A program made the position numbers and the translations under genes. This document shows positions 44,887 to 56,041 of a stretch of 64,000 nt of DNA, piece after piece. Each line of letters opens with the position of its first letter. The first letter of the stretch is position 1. The notes under the pieces are model-generated. The model made no database searches and was not told the DNA's origin. It saw only the letters and a list, made by a program, of their open reading frames with translations. Origin of the DNA: Didymella arachidicola (Eukaryota; Ascomycota; Dothideomycetes; Pleosporales; Didymellaceae); the NCBI GenBank assembly GCA_016630955.3, contig CM049993.1:372001-436000 (forward strand), given 5' to 3'.

Positions 44887-45861
44887 ATGACTACCGAACC
44901 GCTGCTCCCCGAGCAGCTAGTCTACTTGATCATACGATTCTCTGTCTCGATACCAGATGTTTCTATTTCTATTCCTTTGCCACGACTCACACCAACGCTG
45001 TCTTTGAAGCAGCTCATTCGAGCACACCTGCCACCTGATCAGGCATCAGCGCGTCTACGCCTCATCTACGCTGGCAAAGTCCTTACAAACTCTGCCCCAT
45101 TAGCGGCATCACTCCGCATACCTCCTCCGCCGCGGCGCCCCGGTACAGATAAGGAAGATGGATCCAGTAGCAAGAGCAAGGGCAAGCAGCCAGTACGAGA
45201 TGCTCCAGCTGCCGAGTATGGCGCGACTGCACCACCAGAAGCGAAGAAATACTACATACACTGCTCGCTAGGCGATGCTCTCACCCCGACTGAATTGGCC
45301 AGTGAGGCTACCCTGGCGCAGAACACCGAGACATCACTCAGAATGCAGTACGAAGCCGCACAAGGCTCAATCAGCCATCGCCGCTCGAGCAGCGGTGCAC
45401 AAAGCAGTAGCAAGAATGCGGACGAACGACGGGGCTCTTCGACCACGACTCCAGCGCCGCAAGGCTTCGACCGCCTTCTCACCTCTGGCTTCACAGCGCA
45501 AGAGGTAGCAAGTCTGCGTTCACACTTCCAGACCAACCTTTCCTTCACACATACCCCTGACACTATGCCCTCGCCTGCTGAGATGCGTGTGCTTGAAGAT
45601 CGATGGCTGGATAGCACAGCCACAGATCCATCATCAGCTTTAATTGGGGAAGCGGATGCGGGATGGGGCGCGGGGTTTGCCGTCGAGGAGGGAGGTTTGG
45701 ATGACATGCTGTGGGGTTATATGACAGGGTTCTTCTGGCCACTGGGCGCTCTGATATGGGGTTTCAGAGAAGATGGAGTGTGGTCAAGGAGGAGGCAGTT
45801 GGCTGTGGTGATGGGAGTATTGATCAATGCGATCTTTGGGTTTATGAGATGGAGTGCCTAG
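44887..45861 (+). CDS. dsc3: Dsc E3 ubiquitin ligase complex subunit 3
   Basis: Intronless 324-aa frame. Part of the Golgi/endosomal Dsc ubiquitin ligase, which in fungi activates SREBP and degrades unassembled membrane proteins. The N-terminus is ubiquitin-like (YLIIRFSVSIPDVSISIPLP, LKQLIRAHLPP, LRLIYAGKVL). A polar linker then leads to YYIHCSLGDALTP. Then comes the DUF2407-type C-terminal part with GFDRLLTSGFTAQEVASLRS and EMRVLEDRWLD. Two membrane helices end the protein (MLWGYMTGFFWPLGALIWGF and LAVVMGVLINAIFGFM). The order and spacing fit Dsc3. Confidence 0.93.
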   Translation: MTTEPLLPEQLVYLIIRFSVSIPDVSISIPLPRLTPTLSLKQLIRAHLPPDQASARLRLIYAGKVLTNSAPLAASLRIPPPPRRPGTDKEDGSSSKSKGKQPVRDAPAAEYGATAPPEAKKYYIHCSLGDALTPTELASEATLAQNTETSLRMQYEAAQGSISHRRSSSGAQSSSKNADERRGSSTTTPAPQGFDRLLTSGFTAQEVASLRSHFQTNLSFTHTPDTMPSPAEMRVLEDRWLDSTATDPSSALIGEADAGWGAGFAVEEGGLDDMLWGYMTGFFWPLGALIWGFREDGVWSRRRQLAVVMGVLINAIFGFMRWSA

Positions 45862-47125
45862 AGACACTCACAGAGACAGTATACAGAACCTCCGGGAATC
45901 ATGGCATTGGTGGAAGCTTGTACAAGCAATATATGACCCACAATGAGTCTACAGCACAGTATCGTCAATGAGAACATAGTGGCGTGTGCCACAGACAATG
46001 CACGACTCTGGAGGCTTGGTGGTGAACAGCAATAATGGAGATGCCAGCCTCGAGGAAAGCGGGACGAAGCAATCCGGAAAAGCCGTAGTACCGGAAATCA
46101 ACCCACGATATTGCGGTAATGAAGCCTTGACCGAATATTCAACCCCAAAGGCGCGATCTCACGATGCGCGTCTAGTCTTACGATCCACCCTCACGCAATG
46201 CACATCTCGTGTTTGACAGTGAGACAGCAAATTTTTCGCCCTTTCCCCCCAAAGGCACCCTCTATACCTCCAAAGGCAGCATAACGCCAGCTTTACGTAC
46301 AAACCGCAAGGCTGGCCCCACTGAAAATGCGACAAGAAGTTTGCGACAATTTTGCGCTCGTAGCAGTGTGTCAGATGGCATCGACGAGCGAGTCTAGAAG
46401 CCACATGGTTCCCAGGGGGCGGTACCCTGGCAGATGACGACGGAAAACTCAGGGGAGCGGACGTCTGGTTGGGTGGGCGTGCCCGCTCAGAGATTTCTAA
46501 CGCGATGCCGTTAAGTGAAGTCATTAAGCCTCTAGAGGAACAAGGCTGAAGGCTCTGACTGGACTTTACATAAGAGCTGCTATTTTGAAGTTGCGGCGGA
46601 AGATCGCCGACGGAGAAGCGCTTGCGGGAAAGGGCACAGACGCGCCGATGCCTGCGCTGCGTCTTTTGTGCCTTGTGTGAGACATGCGCCCTACAGAAAA
46701 ACCATGGTTGCATGACACTTGATGAGGCTCTTTGATCGATGCACGGGCCCCAACGCGCCTTGCTGCTGAGAAATAAAGTGGATTTCTCATCATGTGAATC
46801 ATATGATTGGCTCACGTTCGACAAAGGTGTAATAGGATGATGCTTTTCCGATGAATTGCAACATGCGCAAGGCGTGCTGAGTAAAACTCTGTTGCAAGAT
46901 GAGGTGCAACGGCGTGTGACTGACGATACTTGGCGGGTATCATGGTTTTTGAATGCGCTGGTATAAGAGAGGGTGGGTCGCAGGTCCAAGAGGGCATCAC
47001 ACAACAAGCATCACCTCGAAGCATAGCTTCATAGACTCGACTTCGATCTTCAATTCGAATCAATTCGATCAGGAACAACACTCTCGACTATCACATCAAG
47101 TCGACAACCCAAACCAAACATCATA
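45862..47125. other. 1.26-kb upstream region of the 112-aa gene
   Basis: Mostly the promoter and leader of the gene starting at 47126. A pyrimidine/A-rich unstructured leader (cgactatcacatcaagtcga) directly precedes that start, typical of well-expressed fungal genes. A 282-codon minus frame at 46159-47007 has no recognisable protein character and is not called. Confidence 0.5.
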
Positions 47126-47464
47126 ATGTCTTCCACCACATCCCGCAACAACTCTGTCGTCGCCGCCATGGCTGATGCTCCCAAGAGCAAGTCCAATTCC
47201 AACAAGCTGTGGGCCGCCATCAAAGAACACCACCACGAGATGAACGCCGCCTACACCGCCTTCTACTCTCCCGGAAGCTCCCGCGCTGCCTCCCCCCGTG
47301 GCTCCATCCGATCCACTCCCCGCGCCTCGATTGAGGAGCCCCGCAGCGAGGAAGCCGCAAAGCAGCCCACCAACCTTTCCAAGCACTGGAAGCAGCTTAA
47401 GACCAAGGTCGTCCAGCACCACCGCGACGTCAACGCAGCCTACCGTGCTTTCTACGGCATGTAA
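47126..47464 (+). CDS. small fungal protein with duplicated HH-NAAY-AFY motif
   Basis: Intronless 112-aa frame. The protein contains two copies of one motif: LWAAIKEHHHEMNAAYTAFY (about 28-47) and LKTKVVQHHRDVNAAYRAFY (about 91-110), separated by a Ser/Arg/Pro-rich linker of about 40 residues. Each copy reads as one amphipathic helix with a conserved HH-x(E/D)-(M/V)-NAAY-x-AFY core. No signal peptide or membrane segment. I do not recognise a named family and assign no function. Clean start context, a single frame and strong codon regularity support it as a real gene. Confidence 0.8.
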   Translation: MSSTTSRNNSVVAAMADAPKSKSNSNKLWAAIKEHHHEMNAAYTAFYSPGSSRAASPRGSIRSTPRASIEEPRSEEAAKQPTNLSKHWKQLKTKVVQHHRDVNAAYRAFYGM

Positions 47465-47892
47465 ACGAAGCGACGAGGACTGAAATGAGAAGAAAAGTGC
47501 TTTTTACTGCAAGCGTTGGATTTGGGCTACGGTTCTGCGATATACCATTTGAATTTGTCTGGCATGACCGCATGGGGACAGGTGTTTAGAGGGAAAGGAG
47601 GAGGGAAAGGAACGGAAGGAAGGAATACCGCGGACTACTCAATAATATAATTGGAGAGATGATACTATCAAGCATACTTTACATCGCACTTTCGCTACCT
47701 CACCGTGTGACTCAATTCCTACCTTTTGAAGACACGTCCTATAGGTGATCATTGGTCGATCTGATCGACATACCCCTGCGCTACAAATCAGCCTAGGACA
47801 CAGAGTTCTATATCTAAGAAGGGGAAAGGAGACGGGTCAGCTTGCCTAATGTGTCTGCGATCCGTTGCCGGGACCTATCCTTGTCATGTAGC
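47465..47892. other. intergenic region between convergent genes
   Basis: 428 bp of 3' flanks from two convergent genes. Contains a purine-rich stretch (47,590-47,630, aggaaagg-like). No gene seen. Confidence 0.45.
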
Positions 47893-49366
47893 TCAGAGCT
47901 CAATGGTCTCCTGCTGCTTGCCCATGTAGCTCAAGGGGCCCTTTTTGACCATCAAGGTCATGACCTCGTAGAGAGTGTCAGCGGCAGCCATAGTCGTGAG
48001 CTCAGCATTGGTGTCGTAGGCTGGAGCGACTTCCACGATATCAGCGGCAATGAGGTTGATGCCCTCGAGACCGCGGATGATGGTACGGAGCTCACGAGTG
48101 GTCCAGCCACCAGTCTCGGGAGTGCCAGTAGCAGGGGCGACTACATGTACATTAGTCATCGCTATAGGGAAGTTGGAGTCGTATATTGCTTACAAGCGGG
48201 GTCGAGTGTGTCAATGTCGATGCTGAGGTAGACAGGCTTCTCGGTGCCAATTCTCTCCTTGATCTTTTTAATGATACCATCAGTACCGATCTTGTCGATT
48301 TCGCGTGCCTCAACGATTTGAAAGCCGCAGTAGCCGTCGTTCTCATAGTCAGAGGGTCCAGACAACGTAGTGCGGATTCCCGCATGGATGTTAGTGTCAT
48401 TGGCTAGAAGTCCTTCCTGAGCAGCGTGGAAGAAGTAAGTGCCGTGGTTGATCGCAGCTTGCTCGCTGGGTGAGCCACCGAATACCTTGGGCTTCCAGGT
48501 GTCGAGATGGCTGTCGAAGTGGATGACACTGACAGGTCCATAGTGGCGGTTAATAGAGCGAAGAAGAGGAAGAGTAATGGTGTGATCGCCTCCCAGAGTG
48601 ATCAAACGTGGCAGTGTAGTGCCCTTCTTGGAAGGACCGGGCTTGTCGGCGTGAGTATGCGGTGCCCGGCCCAAAAGAAGGCTGTGGCCCTCCTCAATCT
48701 GTTGAAGCGCATAAGCGTTATCGTATCTGTCGCAGCGTCAGCGCGTTCATCTCCCTGACCGATAATGATCGCTCTTACGAGGTGACTGGAATATCTCCGC
48801 AGTCAAGGACCTTGGCCCAAGAGTTGAACGGGTTCGCTTTCAACGGGACGTTGTATCCGCCACTAAATCCAATCCTGCGTGAGCCTTTATGCCCAAGCGG
48901 ACCAAAAGTAAGCATTTGCTGCTTGAAGGAACATACTAGAGATTGAGGCGGCGGGAACCTTGTCTGATACCGCTAGGGCCGAAGCGAGCACCCGGGCGGT
49001 ACGATGTGCCAGTGTCAAAGGGAGCGCCTGACGCTTATGAGTAATTGACATGATTGACTCCGTACGTTTCCTACTTACCAATGAAAGCAATGTCGAAGTC
49101 GACCTTACTCTTGAGGCAAGGGGAGTATGGAAGGCGGCCGAACGTGGAAATTCCACTGAAGATCGAGTCGGCCTATAAACGAGTCAACTACTGATGCTCA
49201 TACAGCACAGCAAACAACAATGACATACTTGTGTTCCACCGTCTCCTGGAAGAGTGTTGTACCACAATCCCTCGTGGGGGCCTTCCAATGGCTCCTGATC
49301 ATGATCGTGGTTGCCATGCGCGGCAACAGCAGCTGCGAAGCTGAGGAGTGCGGAGAAAAACTTCAT
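47893..49366 (-). CDS. secreted agmatinase-like ureohydrolase
   Basis: Six exons: 49366-49229, 49172-49079, 49027-48937, 48862-48779, 48726-48194 and 48140-47893; 395 aa with matching phases. Arginase/agmatinase-fold Mn2+ hydrolase that would cleave a guanidino compound to an amine and urea. All metal-binding segments are present: LITLGGDHTITLP, VIHFDSHLDTW and YLSIDIDTLDPAF, followed by APATGTPETGGWTTREL. Agmatinase-type blocks upstream are GAPFDTGTSYRPGARFGPSG and IRQGSRRLN. The N-terminus (MKFFSALLSFAAAVAAHG) is a clear signal peptide, followed by a His/Asp-rich segment (HGNHDHDQE), so the enzyme should be secreted or vacuolar. Substrate is not proven by sequence. Confidence 0.92.
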
Positions 49367-50492
49367 GCTTACAGGACTTTGAGATTGAGGAACAATTTGT
49401 GAAATTGAGATGGTGCTGTGAGGGCAAGGAGGGGCATAGCTTGCAGTAAATACCCGGGGCCAGCTCAGACCCCTCTGTATCATCAGCACTTGACGAAGCT
49501 CTGTTAGGTAAACAGCTCTAAGCTACCCTGGTTACATCTGTATGCAAGTTCGGTGCCGTTATACCTACATCTGGTTAGAATCTCATGGCGACCTTCAAGT
49601 ATCGACCTCATAGGACGGCAGATGAACGGAGATCTCGGCGGTGATGTTTGACAGCTAGTTGATCAAGCAATACTCCACGATAAGCATGGCGATGCAGAAA
49701 TTCTGAGAGGCAACAGTTTGAATGCAACTTCTCAAATATATACTTGCCTTGGCCATCTAGGTCCTGAATTCCGCACTCATGATGGCACCTAGCTCGCGGT
49801 GGGATCGACGAGGAGCGAGGTCAATTGACCCCACCATGTGCAATGACGCTCGAGATCGTATGCTTCGCCAATGGGAAGACAGTAGACTATGCGGTAAGGT
49901 CCCAATCTCTAAACTTTTATCTCGGCAGATATCCTTATCTGGACTTGGACAAGGCACGTATCGGTATGCACATCAGCCTTTTGGTGTCGACGTTTCGGCG
50001 TAGGCTGACAGTATCCGCTGCGTCTCAGACGACCAATGAGTTCCAATTCGTCACCTGATTGTAGGAACTATAACATGTCATAGGTCGGCGAAGTTCAGTG
50101 TCGGCAGCCTTCATCATGCGCGGTCCATAGTTGCATCTTGGTAGCGGGCGATAATAGCACTCCTCAGGCCCCGGCGAATCATGCATGTGCGTCCCATAAG
50201 GAGATACACGGCTTCAGCTCTTACCCGCCATGCAGTTGTCGTTCAAGGGCTCCTTAGCGGCAGCGTTGAGGCGTGGGGAAACAGCGGAGATTGCGAATGT
50301 GGATGAAGTGTCGTTGGAGCGGCAAGTGACATGGGTCAAGATACAAGACTCGCTTAGCCAGATTGGGCTGGTACTTAACACCGGCTGCATGCCTACCCTA
50401 GTTTTTGCTATCTCCGTCTAATGTCTAAGAAGCGTTGCTAATGGCTAACAATGTTCTGATTCGCCAATTGACCGATCTACCCAACAATCGCC
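49367..50492. other. 1.1-kb intergenic region, no gene recognised
   Basis: Lies between the start of the agmatinase-like gene and the 3' end of the MATE gene. Short frames only (all under 80 codons), overlapping on both strands. No repeat seen. Confidence 0.45.
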
Positions 50493-52117
50493 CTACAATC
50501 TTTGGTTGTGGATTGTATTCGCCGCGACTTCCTCCGAAGCACCCAGCTCTGCTCGGTCGTCGGAATCCATTCTTTCAAAGGCCTTCTTGACTTGATAATC
50601 CCAATTGCTCCACGCCACGGTCACCCATTCGGCGAAGCCTACGAGATAAAGAGCAATACACTGACCGACCCACAGTCCTGCTAGACCCCAGCCGTTGAAG
50701 GCGAGCCAAATGCCGAGCGGCAGTGCACCACAGTAGTAGCTGACTATGTTCACTGTCGCTCCGATGTGTTGCCTACCCATGCCCCGCAAGGCGCCGCCAC
50801 AGCTCCCGTTGAGTCCGTCCGCTATTTGGAAGAGAGCAACGTATGGCATGACCTTCGCAGTGAGCTTGATTACTTCGACGTCATCATTGAAGATCTTTGC
50901 GTAGAAGTCCTTGACTCCCATTAAGACAGCAAGGACAAGCGCGCCGAGGACCATGCTGAGGATTGCTGCTGTGTTGGCTGCTCTTGCGGCGCCTTTGGCG
51001 TTACGTGCACCCAAGAGGTTGCCCACACGTGAAGATGTGGCGACGCCCACACCGAAGGGAATTGTGTTCATGACCTGGTCGGTTGTCATGATCACACTTT
51101 GCGCGGCCAAGGGTATGGTACCGAGCTTGCCTGCCACAAGAGCGACGATCTCAAAGGCCCACCACTCAGTACCGACATGAATGACGCCGAGGAAGGCTAG
51201 TCGTGCAAACACCCAAGTGTTCTGGAGACATTTGCGGCTCCATCCTCCCCAGCATTCCCATCCCTCAACGAAGCGCGCATACGCGAGAAGGAGGAGAAAG
51301 GAGGCCCAGTACGCGATACCCGTGGCGAGCGGGGCACCGAGGAGGCCCATGTTGAAAGTATAAACGAACAGATAGTTCAGGCCGGCGCTCAGGGGTGATG
51401 TGATCAGGAGAACGTAGGTTCCGGGGCGCATGATTTCTGCCCTGATCAGTATACAATTCATCAGGTGCAGAATAGCAGCATACCTTGAGCTTGCATGTAC
51501 TTCTTCAGGGCCTCGAAGTAGATATAACCAATCCCCCCAGGAGCGAGGACTGTGAGAAATTTTGCTGAATCCCGCGCGATGTACTCCTCTTGACCCAAGG
51601 CCCTGAACAGAGGAGCTGAACAGATCCAGAGAACAGCAATTGGTAAATAAAAGAGCAAGAGTACCACGAAGGCGCGCTGTAAGATAATGCCAAGATCATG
51701 GCGATTCGTGCTTCCTGTGAAACTCGCTGAGGCCAGTGTATCGATCGCTGTGGTGCCTCCAAGAGCAACAAGCCAGCCAGTAGCCATGGCGAACATGTAC
51801 GAAAAGGCAGCAGTCGCGAGCGCTTCAGGTGACAGGCGTCCGACTATCAGCACTGATACTGTTTGAAGCGAATTCTGCAGAGCGTATGCCAGCACAACGG
51901 GTATCGAGCCCTTGAACAGTACCCAGAACTCCTGCAAGACCAGCTGGAATTTTGTCCTTGCTCCATCGTCTAATTCGTATGTCTCGCCAGTTGACCACTC
52001 TTCATGCTGTGGTGGAGGCAAGAGCGATGACCGCTCATTCGGCTCGCTTTCAGTCTTCGAGATGGAGGATGTGAACATTCTAGGTATCCAGGAACGAGAT
52101 TTGCTGTCATTCTCCAT
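50493..52117 (-). CDS. MATE-family efflux transporter
   Basis: Exons 52117-51484 and 51436-50493 with a 47-nt intron; 525 aa. Multidrug and toxic compound extrusion antiporter, probably in the plasma or vacuolar membrane. About twelve hydrophobic helices follow a charged cytosolic N-terminus that contains NERSSLLPP, a form of the dileucine sorting motif seen in vacuolar membrane proteins. Typical MATE segments are GSIPVVLAYALQNSLQTVSV, LVALGGTTAIDTLASASFTG, GTEWWAFEIVALVAGKLG and PFGVGVATSSRVGNLLGARN. The acceptor at 51437 was chosen because it restores the frame into EIMRPGTYVLL. No cluster of biosynthetic genes surrounds it, so the cargo is unknown. Confidence 0.93.
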
Positions 52118-53853
52118 GGTGGGGTGTTTCGAGCAGGAGGACCAAGACGTGTACGATGCTTGCTAGAGGGCAAGAGGCGTTTGTATGTATAAGGGGTTTT
52201 CAGAAATGTTGGAGACGATTCCTACTGTGACATGAACGACCGCACGAGCGCCATGCGGTGCATTCAATGCAACTGCCTCTTCGTGATGAGGTGGATTCCG
52301 GTACAGCGGATTGGCAAAGTCAATGACATGACATGCTAGCGGCCTGTTGCCGGTGTAATCGCGGCCACCTCAACTCTCTGATTGATACACACGGGTCGGT
52401 TAAAGCTTGCCGCATGAAGACCTAAACTCCATCGAAGAGAAAGCGGCGGAGGTTTGTGACTGGACGGGAGAGAGTACTGCGGTAGCCTTATCAACATGCA
52501 TCCGTCTGGTCTTGACTAAAGCTCTGCGGTAAGCTTGATAATTGAGCCATTTCTCAGTGTATGAACAAGACCAATCATGTCTGCGGGAGATCGCGTAGAC
52601 TGTCGATACTGGTGGAGCCGGGATCAACCGCCCGTAGGAATCGTAGGCCAACGCCTCGTTGGTTCTCTAGTAACGCGTCTGTGCGCATTAGCAACGGACA
52701 ATGCACACACGGGCTTGCTACAAGGAGGTACAATGATGGCATGGAGGACAGCTCCGTGTCGGCGTTGTTGCTAGAATTCCAACAACTTGCGGTCAGCTTT
52801 TAGGCGAGCGTGCCGTCTTGGGGCCGTTGACACGCGGCACACAACTCGGTCCTGAAGAATACCGGGAAAGGGTGTGCTGCGATGAGAGACATGAGCTTGT
52901 CCACAAGGCTACGAGTAGTCTTCATTGTGCGAGAGCGTAGCTGCGTTAAGGATGTTTGATGGGAACGGAGGCGCCAAAGACATCGGGAGCGAATGAATGC
53001 AGTGTCCGGGGCTGATTAGACGGTGGTCCATGCTGCCGCGCATTCCCCGCCTCAACTTCGCTCTTCCATGTCCAATTGCCTGATATAACTGAAGTCCTTC
53101 ACTAAGAGCGCGCTTTTCGACGCATTTCAATTCGACGTCCACGTCAACATGACGTCTGGTGATGCTAATTCATGTGCGCTGTCACTCACGTGCGCTCTCA
53201 CTCACTTGCGCTCTCACTCACGTGCCATACTGCCGACTACTATTACGCTGCGCAACCGTCGAGCTAGACACAGGGGCACATCAAGAGGCTTGAAAAGACA
53301 CAGATCTTATATGTTGACCTCTTCGAGGTCCGCAGCGCGTAGAGCTGGCTCGACTGCCGTGGCCAAATGCCTATCTAAAACTAAGAGGCTGACTCAAAAT
53401 GCTGAATACTGAGCGGTGGTGGTCACGGCCTCGATCTTCTTCTACTCATATCAGATCTCTCCCGCTGTCAAGATCTTCCGCACGCTCTTGCGGCGACAGC
53501 CCATGTTGTGCCGTCTGCGAATCTGGATTCGGCCACCCTTCTCTTGTGGCTTTACAGTGCAGCTGTTGGCACCGCTCAAAACCCGTCTCTGCTTGCCGAA
53601 CATGTGTCTTATGCTTTCGAGCTTCCACTGAACAGTAGCTTCAATCTCTACCCTTGTTCCCGTCACCTGCATCCCTCGGCCCGAACCTGAGAAATGCGCG
53701 CATCGATGCGATGTGTAAGTTCAGACCGGTAGGGTGTGGCCTTTCCCCTAGAGTGACTTAGCTTCAGCGCCACTGGAAGTTGAATGCAGGCAGCAAAATT
53801 TGCCTATGATGCTGTCCACGATGTTGAGAACGTAATGCTTCCGCAGGGATATC
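52118..53853. other. 1.7-kb intergenic region, no gene recognised
   Basis: Only short overlapping frames. A 16-bp tandem repeat lies at 53174-53221. The left part contains the MATE promoter; the right part is the 3' flank of the M35-like gene. Confidence 0.45.
53174..53221. repeat. 16-bp tandem repeat, three copies
   Basis: Three adjacent copies of a 16-bp unit close to gtgcgctctcactcac, each with at most one difference from the next. The junctions create CACGTG or CACTTG hexamers, so E-box-like sites recur at 16-bp spacing. Confidence 0.8.
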
Positions 53854-55014
53854 TCATCTAAAAGACGACATGACAAAAGTGGTCGCAACAGCCAGTTTGG
53901 AAAGGATCATCAATGCCGGCTGCTGCTTCGGTGCAGCACCAGGAAGTGGGCTTGCCTTGAGTCGCATGTTTGGTGGCGGTAATACGACGTCTGACGAGTC
54001 GAAGTAGGCATATTTCCACCTTTCGCCATCCTGCAGCTGTTCGTTGGTAAGAACAGACAGCTCGTTGGGGAAGTCCATGACCGGTACGTTAGGATAGAAC
54101 CCCTTCTTCTGCAGAATGTAACGCGCTTGCGCGTACAGTGCGTAGTTCTCAGCATTGTTCGCAGCGTCGTAGGGCATTTGTGTTGAAAGGACGGCCAGCA
54201 GCTTTGACCGTGTCACGCCGTAAGCATATTTGAGGGTCTGGGGGTCGAACGGCCCGTTGCCGTTTGGACGGTCGTTAAGTACTCCAGCGAGGACTGTCGT
54301 GTTCATTGCTCCTTCTGCTATAACCGTCTCCCATTCCCTGCCAGATGCCAAATTAGCTCGTGCTGGGATGGCCTTCTCCACGACTGCAACACCGACGCCA
54401 CCGATGTGCATCACCATCCTGGCCCAAAGTGTGCCCCTGTTATAGTATTCGTGTAACCTCTCCTTCTCCATCTGGTTGCTAGACTTCTTGTCGACCGTAT
54501 CCTCTAGACCGTGCATCTTGAAGTAGTCCTTGCAGAAATTGATCATTGGAAGATTCCCCATGTTATATGCGACGTGTTTTCCTTCTTGCTTATTTCCAGT
54601 CTTGCAGATGTTGTTTGGGTCATCACACCGCACATGGACATCCGGATTTACGGTCTCGTTTCCCTCCAGGATCGCGTACTGCGCTGCGCGCTTTAAATTC
54701 GACTCGATCATCGACGAGTAGTTCGCTATCCGCAAGGGCGGTCCGAAAAGCTCGATAGCAGGCTGGCCGTTCTGGTCGTATGGTAAGGCTGCTTGGAACA
54801 GCTGAGTCATTTCTATAAAGCCGTCTCGAATGTCCTCGATATCTGATGATGAGCAACCTTCGCCGCCAGTCAAGGCAGCAGCCAGCTCAGGTTTGGCCGT
54901 GCCCTTGTCTTCAGCAATGACACCATCATCGGCCGGAATGGCAGCAGTTACGTGGGTGACGAGAGCAATCGTAAGCAACGTCGGTACGTGTAGAAGGGTG
55001 CGAAAGGTGAGCAT
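53854..55014 (-). CDS. secreted M35/aspzincin-like protein lacking HExxH
   Basis: About 386 aa from the ATG at 55014; this start opens a signal peptide (LLTIALVTHVTAAIPADDG), while an in-frame ATG at 55185 would bury it. The body resembles fungal lysine-specific/aspzincin M35-type secreted proteins: CSSSDIEDIRDGFIEMTQLF, HVRCDDPNNIC, NLPMINFCKDYFKMHGLED, then KYAYG and YDAANNAENYALYAQARYIL. Where the zinc-binding HExxH helix is expected the sequence reads LWARMVMHIGGVG: only the last His remains, so proteolytic activity is unlikely. A hydrophobic C-terminal end (LMILSKLAVATTFVMSSF) could be a GPI signal. Family assignment is by resemblance and moderate in confidence. Confidence 0.72.
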   Translation of the reverse strand: MLTFRTLLHVPTLLTIALVTHVTAAIPADDGVIAEDKGTAKPELAAALTGGEGCSSSDIEDIRDGFIEMTQLFQAALPYDQNGQPAIELFGPPLRIANYSSMIESNLKRAAQYAILEGNETVNPDVHVRCDDPNNICKTGNKQEGKHVAYNMGNLPMINFCKDYFKMHGLEDTVDKKSSNQMEKERLHEYYNRGTLWARMVMHIGGVGVAVVEKAIPARANLASGREWETVIAEGAMNTTVLAGVLNDRPNGNGPFDPQTLKYAYGVTRSKLLAVLSTQMPYDAANNAENYALYAQARYILQKKGFYPNVPVMDFPNELSVLTNEQLQDGERWKYAYFDSSDVVLPPPNMRLKASPLPGAAPKQQPALMILSKLAVATTFVMSSFR

Positions 55015-56041
55015 GGCCACTCTAATAAGCGACTCGTAGCCCAACTCGAAGCACAGCAGGGGATGGACCCTCCAAGAGCCGCGTTGGTCCTGTAAAGCTG
55101 TTGTCCCCAAGGCTGGGATAGAGTAAGATGCGTCGCTCGAAATTGAAGCTATCGCGCAATCGGTCGCATTCGATGAAAAGCACAAGTCGATTCACGGTTC
55201 TAAGGATATGCGCGCGCGCTGGCTGAGCAGATCCTCGGTTACAATATTTGTCGTGAAGGAGCCTGAGTTGCTGTGTCACCGGGAGAGAAAATTCGGTGGT
55301 GCATTGCAGCGCCTGGGCAGTCAAGGATATGAGGCAGTTTGGGCGCAGTTCTCTAGTGCTAAGAGTCTTAAGACCGCCGGCATGTTCAGCCAGGATCAAG
55401 GCTGGGTCCTTCGGCGCTGCTTTCGAGACGCTAAAAGCCTAAACCCGCGACTTGTGGCCCAAGCCATACCTGCTGGTCTGGATGAGGGACTGATTGACCG
55501 TAATGCTTCGAAAAGCTTTCTGTCAGACCGGACTTTGTTGCTCTGATAAGTTCGTTCAGAGCATCTGCTGTGTGCTGGTTAGCTGCACCGCAGCTGCAGT
55601 GTAGGGCGTGTGCTGGACCATACACGAAACTCGTGTCTCGGGCCTTCGACAACAGAAAGCACGTCCTATCAGCATGAAACGCTTGACGAAATACCAAGAC
55701 ATTTAAACAATGCGATGGTCACCAGAGGCGCTGGCGATCAATCCCCATCCTGCGTTGTTCTCCACGGTTTCCCTTCACCCATCGGTGCGCATTGGCCCAA
55801 GATCGGCAGGACATGGGCTCCACAAGAGGTTCATCTTCGGTGTACTGTGTGCGAAGCCCTCAATGATGAAATGAAAAGAGCTTGGACATTGCTGCAGTGG
55901 ATGTCGAAACGCGCGAGCGCAGGAGCGACGAGAATCGCCAAGAACCGCGGAAGTGACGGAAGGGCCGGGCGGTGACACGAGGTCGCGGTTGAGCCGACCA
56001 ACACTAAGAGCTGAGTCGTGGCTTGGCAGACCCACCTAACT
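55015..56041. other. intergenic region before the transposon block
   Basis: About 1 kb of ordinary base composition with only short overlapping frames. It contains the M35-like gene's promoter. No transposon sequence noticed until 56,042. Confidence 0.45.

Noticed and set aside
46159..47007. 282-codon minus-strand open frame upstream of the 112-aa gene
   Set aside because: Composition looks random (Cys, Ser and Arg scattered, no hydrophobic core), no family resemblance, and it occupies the promoter of a convincing gene.
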